64,000 nt of DNA, taken from the NCBI RefSeq assembly GCF_007752135.1, contig NZ_CP036298.1, positions 3,410,001-3,474,000 of the forward strand, read 5' to 3'. A program made the position numbers and the translations under genes. Below are positions 1 through 7,892 of this stretch, one piece after another. Source of the DNA: Aureliella helgolandensis. GTDB taxonomy: Bacteria > Planctomycetota > Planctomycetia > Pirellulales > Pirellulaceae. The notes beneath the pieces were generated by a model. The model saw only the letters and a list, made by a program, of their open reading frames with translations, was not told where the DNA came from and did no database searches. The first letter of the stretch is position 1, and every line of letters starts with the position of its first letter.

Positions 1-769
1 AGGCAACTCGGAAGCCCGTCATGACTTCATCAAAAATTAGCACGGCACCGCTCTTGGTGCACAGCTCACGCGCAGCTTGCAAAAAACCAGGTTGGGGTGG
101 AACACACCCCATATTTCCCACGACCGGTTCCAGGATGATGCAAGCAAGCTGATCGCCGTATTCAGCAAAGCATGATTGCAGAGCGGCGACGTCGTTGTAC
201 TCTAGCACGATGGTGTCGCTGCTCGTTCCCTTGGTTACACCAGGCGAATCGGGAACACCGAGGCTAGCAGCTGCGCTGCCGGCAGACACCAACAAACTGT
301 CAACATGGCCGTGATAGTTGCCGGAAAACTTAATAACTTTATCGCGTCCCGTGGCTCCACGAGCTAATCGTATGGCACTCATCGTCGCTTCGGTCCCACT
401 ATTGACCAAGCGGAGTTTCTCGATGCTTGGGACCGCTTCAGTAATGAGTTCTGCCAGCTGGCTCTCTCGTTCCGTTGGCGCTCCGTAACTGGTGCCCTTG
501 GCGACTGCCTCTTGAATCGCAGCGACAACTTTAGGGTGGGCATGGCCCATGATCATGGGGCCCCACGATCCGATGAAGTCGACGAATTGGTTGCCATCGA
601 TATCGAACAGAAAGGGACCGTCGGCGCGTTCGATGAACAGTGGTTTACCGCCAACCGCACCAAAGGCGCGGGCCGGACTATTCACTCCGCCTGGCATGAA
701 TTCACAAGCTCGATCGAAGGCAGCTTGGGATCGTTCTTGATTGAATGGTACTGTGGGGGCTTTAAACAC
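1..769 (-). CDS. hemL: Glutamate-1-semialdehyde 2,1-aminomutase, 5' part (runs off the left edge)
   Basis: This PLP enzyme isomerises glutamate-1-semialdehyde to 5-aminolevulinate in the C5 route to tetrapyrroles, in the cytoplasm. About 256 N-terminal residues are present. The frame shows [12 protein letters not shown], the [15 protein letters not shown] stretch, YHGHVDSLL, and DEVMTGFR at the very edge, where the Asp contacts the PLP ring nitrogen in this family. The Schiff-base lysine lies outside the window. There is no ATG upstream of the conserved region: the frame is closed by a TAG and the first plausible start is a GTG at 769, giving a normal-length N-terminus for HemL. The next gene upstream on this strand is lysC, 422 bp away. 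Family assignment is strong; the start is moderately sure. Confidence 0.9.
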   Translation of the reverse strand, partial: MFKAPTVPFNQERSQAAFDRACEFMPGGVNSPARAFGAVGGKPLFIERADGPFLFDIDGNQFVDFIGSWGPMIMGHAHPKVVAAIQEAVAKGTSYGAPTERESQLAELITEAVPSIEKLRLVNSGTEATMSAIRLARGATGRDKVIKFSGNYHGHVDSLLVSAGSAAASLGVPDSPGVTKGTSSDTIVLEYNDVAALQSCFAEYGDQLACIILEPVVGNMGCVPPQPGFLQAARELCTKSGAVLIFDEVMTGFRVA

Positions 770-1191
770 GACTCGCGTTTTCCTTTTCGAACTTGAAAGT
801 ACATTCTGTGCCTAACGCACACAGGACCAACGGCCTCATCCCAATACTCTGCCTTGCTCTCGCGGCGCCCTAGTATTGTAACCCGCCGTGTAACGGCCTG
901 TTGATGGGACCGCAGGGTGAGTAAGGCCAGGTGGTTGCCCAATAGGGCGAATAGCGGCACTAGCTACGTGGCAAATCTAAAATGGCTTCTAACATCAACA
1001 AGGCGGTAAGCCATACCGGATTCGTTGCTGCTGCAATTCGACTCAATTCGATTCGGCGTTGCGATCTTGGCAATGGCGTTGCCAACACGTCAATCAACGA
1101 GCCGCCAAGTTGCGGGCTGCCATCTCGACAAGCCGCCACGCAGCCGGGAGGCGTTTCAAGGGGTGGATTGCGCAAGTTGCACTTGTCTCGC
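770..1191. other. Intergenic region without a supported gene
   Basis: The 422 bases between the end of lysC and the start of hemL hold only short overlapping frames on both strands (for example 960-1175 minus). They show no recognisable domain or ribosome binding site. No T-rich terminator hairpin was seen. Confidence 0.6.
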
Positions 1192-2979
1192 TTAAATCAA
1201 ATTGGCCGCAAATTTAGCCTGCAAGCACTTCAGGGCTCGTTCGCCTTGCGCCCCCTCTACGACGACGTTCACTCGCAATTCGCTCGTGTTGATCATCTCC
1301 ACGTTGATGCCCGCTTCTGCAAGCACTTCGAACATACCAATGGCGACACCTGTGTGACTGCGCAGTCCAATACCACTAACCGAAAGTTTGGCGATTTCTT
1401 CACTGCCACTTACCTGCCGCACTTCAAATTTCTGACTTAATGTGCCAAACAGCTTACTGCACTCTGCGTACTGAGCGCGTGGCACGGTGAAGCTGATGCC
1501 GGTTTGCCCCTGATAGCCGTCATAGCTTTGTACGATCATATCGACAAAAATTCCTTTCGAAGCCACGGCCTCGAAAACTTCAGCCGCCAATCCGGGGGAA
1601 TCTGGAACTCCTGACAAGGTAATGCGAGCTTGATCTTCTGACAGAGAGATTTCGCTCAGAGACAACTGCTCCATATCCACCGCATGCAAGTCGGCAACCA
1701 GCGACTGAATATCTGCCTCTTTCGATTTGCGGGTCGGGAGCTCGCTCCAATCTGCGGCATCAGCAGGTTTGCGATAGAGTTCGAAACTTTGGTGCACTGC
1801 CCGCAAAGCGGCTTGAGCTGAGGCTCTAGCAACCAGCACTGAGATCTTGATTTCACTGGTGGTGATCATTTGAATATTGATACCAGCATCGGCGATCGCA
1901 CGAAACATTTTTTGAGCCACGCCGGTTTGTCGCGACATTCCGTTTCCGACTACGGAAATCTTCGAAACTTCATCATCACTTGTAAATCCCGTGGCTCCGA
2001 TTCTTGTGACCGCAAACCTGACGGTCTCGGCGGCCCGCTTGAGTTCTTCCTTGGGGACAGTAAAGGAGATATCGGCGCGATTCTGTTCTCCAACATTCTG
2101 GACGATCATGTCGACTGTGATTTTTACATCAGCCAGGAGCTTGAACAATTCGTAACTGGTGCCAGGATTGTCTGGTACGCCCTGAACGGTAATGCGAGCT
2201 TCGTCGCGGGTCATCGCCGCTCCGCTGACGGGAGCCGAAGGGGATTCGCTTTCACTGACGATCAGCGTTCCACGCGTGTCGCTAAAGCTACTTCGTACAT
2301 GAATGGGGACACCATACTTCTTGGCAAATTCAATTGAGCGATTGTGCATGACACCGGCGCCGAGACTGGCCAATTCAAGCATCTCGTCATAACCAATACG
2401 GCTCATCTGCCGCGCTTCTGGCAACTGGCGAGGGTCGGTGGTGTAGACCCCGTCGACGTCGGTGTGAATTTCGCAAGCGTCCGCATGCAGGACTGCGGCG
2501 AGTGCGACCGCCGTGGTGTCGCTTCCGCCACGTCCTAGCGTGGTGATATTGAAGTCATCGTCGATCCCTTGGAATCCGGCGGCGATCACGATGTTGCCAT
2601 CATTGAGCAGCTTTTGGATTCTCTCAGGGGAGATGTTGCGAATGCGCGCTTTGGTAAAAGAGCTATCGGTCTGAATGCCCATTTGAGCGCCCGTCATACT
2701 GACCGCTTTGTAGCCCAGAGAATGCACGGCCATCGCCATCAGTGCCACGCTGACTTGTTCCCCCGTAGAGAGGAGCATGTCCATTTCACGGGCAGGCGGG
2801 GCTTCATTGATCTGCCCAGCCAAATCGATGAGCAAGTCCGTATTGTGTCCCATGGCGCTGACCACCACGACGACCTGTTTGCCTGCCTGCTGTGCTCGAA
2901 TGGCCTTGCGGGCTGCCGATAGAATTTTCTCTGGATCGGCAACACTGGTACCGCCAAACTTTTGAACCACCAACGACAT
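1192..2979 (-). CDS. lysC: Aspartate kinase with four ACT domains
   Basis: It phosphorylates aspartate in the first step of lysine, threonine and methionine synthesis. The 595-aa protein opens with the aspartokinase signature VVQKFGGTSVADPEKI (residues 4-19). The kinase domain includes GRGGSDTTAVALA and TDVDGVYTTDPR. After about residue 260 two tandem pairs of ACT domains follow, recognisable from the repeated PDNPGTSYELFKLLA / PDSPGLAAEVFEAVA and VGNGMSRQTGVA / SGIGLRSHTGVA patterns. That makes it longer than ordinary two-ACT enzymes (about 400-460 aa) and like the four-ACT cyanobacterial type; allosteric inhibition by lysine and/or threonine is expected from the family. It lies 19 bp after the mutase-like gene and is the last gene of the hom operon. 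The start is supported by the conserved N-terminus. Confidence 0.95.
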   Translation of the reverse strand: MSLVVQKFGGTSVADPEKILSAARKAIRAQQAGKQVVVVVSAMGHNTDLLIDLAGQINEAPPAREMDMLLSTGEQVSVALMAMAVHSLGYKAVSMTGAQMGIQTDSSFTKARIRNISPERIQKLLNDGNIVIAAGFQGIDDDFNITTLGRGGSDTTAVALAAVLHADACEIHTDVDGVYTTDPRQLPEARQMSRIGYDEMLELASLGAGVMHNRSIEFAKKYGVPIHVRSSFSDTRGTLIVSESESPSAPVSGAAMTRDEARITVQGVPDNPGTSYELFKLLADVKITVDMIVQNVGEQNRADISFTVPKEELKRAAETVRFAVTRIGATGFTSDDEVSKISVVGNGMSRQTGVAQKMFRAIADAGINIQMITTSEIKISVLVARASAQAALRAVHQSFELYRKPADAADWSELPTRKSKEADIQSLVADLHAVDMEQLSLSEISLSEDQARITLSGVPDSPGLAAEVFEAVASKGIFVDMIVQSYDGYQGQTGISFTVPRAQYAECSKLFGTLSQKFEVRQVSGSEEIAKLSVSGIGLRSHTGVAIGMFEVLAEAGINVEMINTSELRVNVVVEGAQGERALKCLQAKFAANLI

Positions 2980-2998
2980 CTTGCAACTACTTTCAAAA

Positions 2999-4213
2999 CT
3001 AAGAAAACTGCCCGCGGATAAAGGCGTCCATCATCTCCCAACCGTTGGGAAAAGCAATTCCCGATGCGGCTGCGGATGTTTCACTGTAACTGGACGTTCC
3101 CGAGGCTTTAATGTCGTGCCCGCAGACAGCCAAAGGCACCATGCCGTGACTGTGCTTCTTGGTGCTACATGGAGTCGGGTGATCGGGAAGCACTAGCAGT
3201 CGATACTCTGGAAACGTCTTGAGTTTCTCATGCACAGGTCCCACGACGGAGCGGTCAATCGCTTCCAAGGCTTTGATCTTCTCGTCAAATCGACCTTCGT
3301 GGGACGCCTCGTCGGTTGCTTCCACATGGACGCAGACAATATCGTATTTGTCCAACGCTTCCACGGCGGCCTGCCCCTTACCGGCATAGTTGGTATCCAA
3401 ATACCCCGTGGCGCCCGCGACTTCAATACGATCCCAGCCGATCAATGCAGCCAACCCACGCAGCAAGTCGACTGCGGTAATCATCGCTCCATTGAGACCG
3501 AAACGCTCGTGAAAACTAGGGAGCAGCGGCGTGCGTCCTTGTCCCCACAACCAAACGTTCGTGGCTGGCTTGTGCCCAGAGCTCACTCTGGCTTGGTTCA
3601 CGGGATGGTCCGCTAGGACCGTGATGCTGCGTTCCATGAGGTTGGTCAACAGGTCACTCCCGGGGCCTCTGGGGTAGTTGTCTGCGACCGAAAGATCCGT
3701 CAGGTCGTGGGGAGCGGTCGTCCGCGTGTCCTCGCTGAACGGGGGCTTGCGATCGGCCGAGCCGCGATAGAGCAGCAGATTGCGGTAACTGACTCCCGGC
3801 ACGAACTCGAGCGTCGGGTCGCTGACCGCAGCCGACATCGCTTGCAATAAAGCGGTGGCCTCTTCCGTTGAGATGTGGTCGGCGGTGAAGTCCTGCATGA
3901 CTTGGTCAACGATCGTGACCAGATTGCAGCGGACGGCCCAGTCGTGCTCCCCCAGTTCGATGCCTTGAGCGGCCGCTTCGATGGGAGCCCGTCCCGAAAA
4001 ATACTGGTGCGGGTCGTAGCCGAAGAGGGTCATGTTGGCGACTTCGCTGCCCGCCGGGAAACCGGCCGGGGTGTTGTCGGTTGCCGCGACCTGGCCCTCA
4101 GACGCCACGCGGTCCATGTTGGGAATGTGAGCTGCATCTAGCGGGGTTTTGCCCTGGAGCTCCTCGAGCGGAAAGTCTGAACATCCATCCGGGATGACAA
4201 TTGCGTACTTCAT
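2999..4213 (-). CDS. ApgM-type phosphoglycerate mutase homologue, candidate homoserine kinase
   Basis: This 404-aa alkaline-phosphatase-superfamily protein resembles archaeal cofactor-independent phosphoglycerate mutase. It has PDGCSDFP near the N-terminus, KTPLDAAHIPNMDRVA, then PAGSEVANMTLFGYDP containing the presumed nucleophilic serine. C-terminal metal ligands are HVEATDEASHEGR, LPDHPTP and KKHSHGMVP. A subgroup of this family (TIGR02535) is described as proposed homoserine kinase because it occurs beside threonine genes in genomes lacking thrB. Here it sits exactly between hom (35 bp upstream) and lysC (19 bp downstream). I infer a role in homoserine phosphorylation rather than glycolysis. 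No ThrB-like or ThrC-like gene is in the window. Family membership is sure; substrate is inferred from context. Confidence 0.82.
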   Translation of the reverse strand: MKYAIVIPDGCSDFPLEELQGKTPLDAAHIPNMDRVASEGQVAATDNTPAGFPAGSEVANMTLFGYDPHQYFSGRAPIEAAAQGIELGEHDWAVRCNLVTIVDQVMQDFTADHISTEEATALLQAMSAAVSDPTLEFVPGVSYRNLLLYRGSADRKPPFSEDTRTTAPHDLTDLSVADNYPRGPGSDLLTNLMERSITVLADHPVNQARVSSGHKPATNVWLWGQGRTPLLPSFHERFGLNGAMITAVDLLRGLAALIGWDRIEVAGATGYLDTNYAGKGQAAVEALDKYDIVCVHVEATDEASHEGRFDEKIKALEAIDRSVVGPVHEKLKTFPEYRLLVLPDHPTPCSTKKHSHGMVPLAVCGHDIKASGTSSYSETSAAASGIAFPNGWEMMDAFIRGQFS

Positions 4214-4248
4214 CTCAAGCTTGCCTAATTAATTCGAGGTGTATTGCT

Positions 4249-5550
4249 CTATTCCATAACGCGCATACGTACACTTTTGCCGCTGACAACCGGCAACTGC
4301 ATGATTTGATCCACTGCTGCTTTGGCGGCACCCTCGGGGGCCTCGTGGGTCATGATCACTAGCTGAACACTCTCCCCACCCTCACGCTGGTCGGGCTCAT
4401 GCTGGATGATCGAGGAGATGGACAACTGCTGGGCACCCAAAATGCTGGTGATCTTGGCCATCACGCCTGGGCGATCGACGACTTGGAAACGCATGTAGTA
4501 GCGTCCTGGCAACTCGTCTACAGGCCGTATCTTCACGGCCGATTCCCGCTCGCTCCACAGCTCCAAGGTACGGAAGGTGATTGGCGTACGGCCCACGGCC
4601 GTATCGATCATATCCGCAACCACTGCGGAAGCGGTAGGCATCTGGCCAGCTCCCTGTCCATGGAAAAATAGATCTCCAACGGCATCTCCCACGACATTGA
4701 TGGCGTTGTAATTGGCTCGCACTTCAGCCAGGGGACGCCCCATGCGAATTAACGTGGGAGCGACACTCAGCTCCAACCCCTCTGCCCCCAATTCTGCATG
4801 GGAAATCAATTTGATGCGATATCCCAGTTCCTTGGCAAAATTCAGGTCGGTCAACTCCAAGGTATCGATGCCCGTCTTGGGGATGTCATTCCAGCGAATG
4901 CGCGCTCCGAAGGCGAGATGCGAGAGGATCGCCAATTTCTGGGCCGCATCGGAACCGTCGACGTCCATAGCGGGATCCGCTTCGGCATACCCCAAACGCT
5001 GAGCTTCTGCTACCGCTGCGTCGTAGCTCCAACCAAGCTCATCCATTTGGCAGACAATAAAATTGCTGGTGCCGTTTAGAATTCCTTGAATTGAACCGAT
5101 CTGATTCGCGGACAGACATTGGCTCATGTTCGTGATGATGGGAATACCGCCAGCCACCGCCGCGTCGAAAGCGATGGATCGGCCGAGGGCTCGAGCGCGG
5201 TCAAACAATTCAGGGCCATGTTCGGCAAGCAGAGCCTTGTTGGCAGTGACGACATCCTTGCCTGCTTCCAGCAGTTGCAGCATGACGCCTCTCGCAGGCT
5301 CCAGCCCCCCCATTAGTTGCGCCACCACCTTGATTTCGGGATCGGATAGCACGTCGTTCAGTTGATCCGTCAGAACACCCTCGGGAAGGTTGCAGTCCCG
5401 AGCTTTGCTCAAGTCACGCACCACTGCTTTCTCGAGCCATAGTGTTCGCCCGGCATGGCGGGCAGTTCGGTCACCATGATCCAACAGGAGGCTGGCGACT
5501 CCGCTACCGACTGTGCCAAGTCCAACAATTGCGACTTTTGTCTTTTCCAT
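4249..5550 (-). CDS. hom: Homoserine dehydrogenase
   Basis: It reduces aspartate-4-semialdehyde to homoserine with NAD(P)H, the branch point towards threonine and methionine. The 433-aa protein starts with a Rossmann glycine motif, VAIVGLGTVGSG (residues 6-17). The central catalytic part contains AAVAGGIPII, NGTSNFI and GYAEADPAMDVDG, with the family's conserved lysine in AAQKLAIL. A C-terminal ACT domain from about residue 350 (DRPGVMAKITSILG) suggests threonine feedback, as in other ACT-bearing members. It is the first gene of the hom / mutase-like / lysC operon. 175 bp separate it from the unrelated upstream gene, enough for a promoter, but I could not pick one with confidence. Confidence 0.95.
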   Translation of the reverse strand: MEKTKVAIVGLGTVGSGVASLLLDHGDRTARHAGRTLWLEKAVVRDLSKARDCNLPEGVLTDQLNDVLSDPEIKVVAQLMGGLEPARGVMLQLLEAGKDVVTANKALLAEHGPELFDRARALGRSIAFDAAVAGGIPIITNMSQCLSANQIGSIQGILNGTSNFIVCQMDELGWSYDAAVAEAQRLGYAEADPAMDVDGSDAAQKLAILSHLAFGARIRWNDIPKTGIDTLELTDLNFAKELGYRIKLISHAELGAEGLELSVAPTLIRMGRPLAEVRANYNAINVVGDAVGDLFFHGQGAGQMPTASAVVADMIDTAVGRTPITFRTLELWSERESAVKIRPVDELPGRYYMRFQVVDRPGVMAKITSILGAQQLSISSIIQHEPDQREGGESVQLVIMTHEAPEGAAKAAVDQIMQLPVVSGKSVRMRVME

Positions 5551-5725
5551 CTGTCCCTATCCGATGCCGTTGTTGCCGCGCGCAGGGGGCTGAACGCGGA
5601 ATTACAAAGCACTGAGCAATCCTAGCCACAGTGCTGGAGACGACTATCGTACTCGAAAGAGACCAATTTGCCCCAGGCGGGCAATGCAAATTGTGAGGCA
5701 GGTATTGGAAAATCCTTGGGCCGCC

Positions 5726-7294
5726 TTAGCCTGCAGGCGTCGCTCCGGCCACAATCGAACCCTCTAGACGGTCTAGCGCAAAAGAAAGACGCTGCCTGAC
5801 CAACTCTCGCAACCACTGGGAGCGTGTTTGATCTGCCTGTTCCTCGGCGTCGAGTAGCGTCTTGGCCTGCTTGAGGTGGTAGTGGGCTTGGGTTTTGTTC
5901 TGCGCATTCAGGCTGGAAAAGATTAGGAAGAAATGATCCAGTCCGGTGGCCTCGAAGTCCGCAATCCGCCGCGTAAAACCCGGTAAATCGGCCATCCGCG
6001 CCCCGTTGCGTGCCTCTGTCCACTCCAGCAACTTGCCGAGCGAGCTTTCGGTATCCTTTTCCTCACCTGCAGCCTCCAATTTCTCGATTTTCGAAGTGAG
6101 CGCGTGAACCGCCCCCCTTCGTACTCCCTTATTGGCTAATACCAGACCTGCTGCGTAGAGCGATTGCCACAATTCGCTGTGTGCGATAATCTCCAACTGC
6201 CGGTCCTCTAGCAGGAAATTAAAGGCGGGCATCGCCATGATCGAGTCGTCTTCGCTCCTCGCAAACAGAATCCCAGCCTTCCAAAGCAACAATTGCTCGT
6301 TCTCCCGCTCTGACAGCTCGCCTGCCAGCCGGTCGTCCAGCAACTCTAACGCCTCATTCCAGGACTCCGTCTGCACCAATTGCTCAATTCTCGATTTGGT
6401 GTCGCGGAGAGTTTGGGACGAGAACGCAACTGGAACTGGGGCCTCCAGAATACCCGTGATTTCCTCCCGCTTGGGCTCGTCAGTTTCTACACCATCGATC
6501 TCGATTTCCAACTCTGCAGCGGTAGCAATCTTCTCTTCAAGGGCATCCCCCGATTCCTGTGCTGCTAATTCCTGCGCTGCTGGGACCTGCAAGGGACTGG
6601 GAGGGGAGCCTGGCTCGAAGTCTGACTCTAAGTTGGGCTGCCCAAGGAGAATTGTGTCTGGAGATGGAACGGGCGATTCGGCTTCGACCTCTCGCCCGCC
6701 CGCTTCCTGGTGGATCTCGGTCGAGGGGGATTCTGAAGCAGAGCGGAGGTACGGGCGGCTATCCTGCACTCCACTATTGCCGTCAAGTATGGAAAGCGTC
6801 GCTATGAGGACCGCTGACAATAGCCCCACCACGCCAGTGATGGTGAGCAGCAAGAGCAGGCGATGCCCGTAGTTCACCTTCAAATCGGAGTATGCGTCGA
6901 GCTGCAATTGGCGTTTCTGGTTCCGGGCTTGCACCTCCGGCGAAGAGACGCCCCCTAGGTCCAGCACCGGTTCCGGCAATACCGCTGTCGTTCCATCTTT
7001 CCAATTCGCTTCGTCTATCAGCGGGCGGGCAGAAAGGGGGGCGGTTACGACGGGGAGCAGTGCCTGTACGTTCTGGAGATCGTTGCGACGACCTTCCAGC
7101 CACTCGCCCAACTGATTGCAGGTCTCTGCCGAAATCGCAGATCCGACTATCGACTCCATGTCAGCCTGTTCGCTCGTCAGACGCTCTACCTCTTCTAGCA
7201 TGCGTCCCCATTCCTCACGGGACATCAGCTGCTGGTCGAGTGCCAGTTGCAGCACGCGTTTGAGTTGATCTAGCTCTTGAATGTTGGTTTGCAT
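5726..7294 (-). CDS. Hypothetical single-pass membrane protein (522 aa)
   Basis: I do not recognise a family. The first roughly 140 residues are hydrophilic and acidic, with a helical segment rich in Glu, Arg and Leu (about residues 5-45). There is no signal peptide. A single hydrophobic helix follows at about residues 144-170 (HRLLLLLTITGVVGLLSAVL), then a Pro/Ser/Glu-rich linker (about 175-270) and a mostly helical C-terminal part with Leu/Ala/Glu repeats that could be TPR-like or coiled. The topology suggests a small cytoplasmic N-terminus and a large extracytoplasmic C-terminus. It is co-directional with hom but separated by 175 bp, and the 598 bp upstream are noncoding, so it is probably its own transcription unit. 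Confidence 0.7.
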   Translation of the reverse strand: MQTNIQELDQLKRVLQLALDQQLMSREEWGRMLEEVERLTSEQADMESIVGSAISAETCNQLGEWLEGRRNDLQNVQALLPVVTAPLSARPLIDEANWKDGTTAVLPEPVLDLGGVSSPEVQARNQKRQLQLDAYSDLKVNYGHRLLLLLTITGVVGLLSAVLIATLSILDGNSGVQDSRPYLRSASESPSTEIHQEAGGREVEAESPVPSPDTILLGQPNLESDFEPGSPPSPLQVPAAQELAAQESGDALEEKIATAAELEIEIDGVETDEPKREEITGILEAPVPVAFSSQTLRDTKSRIEQLVQTESWNEALELLDDRLAGELSERENEQLLLWKAGILFARSEDDSIMAMPAFNFLLEDRQLEIIAHSELWQSLYAAGLVLANKGVRRGAVHALTSKIEKLEAAGEEKDTESSLGKLLEWTEARNGARMADLPGFTRRIADFEATGLDHFFLIFSSLNAQNKTQAHYHLKQAKTLLDAEEQADQTRSQWLRELVRQRLSFALDRLEGSIVAGATPAG

Positions 7295-7892
7295 CTCAAT
7301 TTCCTATCCATGGAAACATCGCATTTTCACGAATGGTATATGGACCGACGAAGGTAGCTGCGAAAGCAACCTGGAGTTTTGCTTGTCAACTTGGGGCTAG
7401 CAGTTGGCGAATTTGCGAGCTGAGCAGCAAGCGAGCATCGAAGCCAACCCCTTCGCTCAACGGCGCGGCTCAATCGTACCCCGCCGCATGGCGGATGATC
7501 GACTTAGCAATCCGCCAAGCGCTGGGTGCGGTTTTTCCGCAAAATTGAAAAGGCCTTGAAGTCGAAACGCCACCAAGGCAGCGGTGTTTTCGAACGCCTC
7601 CCACCCTCAATTGCGGCAGATCGTGGATTTATCCGTACAACCCCTGCAATTGGACGCCGCGATCGGCTCGACAAACGGGCAGGAACCACTTTCTCACCGG
7701 CCAACGGAGTAGGTTAGCCTACTGTCATCATAGCTTCCCAAACGCAATTTGGGGCGCAATAGTGCTCAGAAGTTTTCCGCGGCGACTGGCAATTGCACTG
7801 CAATCTACCCGCGGCCCTCGGTTCCTCGGAAGTACTGGGAGCGAGAGAGAGGTGATTCTATAGACCTCAATCAGGGCCGACGAGCCAAACGC
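7295..7892. other. Intergenic region without a supported gene
   Basis: About 600 bases follow the end of the moxR-VWA operon. Small frames exist on both strands (for example 7504-7704 minus) but have no start-site support or recognisable motif. I see no T-tailed hairpin. Confidence 0.6.

Noticed and set aside
960-1440. Overlapping small frames on both strands around the lysC 3' end
   Set aside because: No recognisable motif or ribosome binding site, and one of them lies inside lysC.
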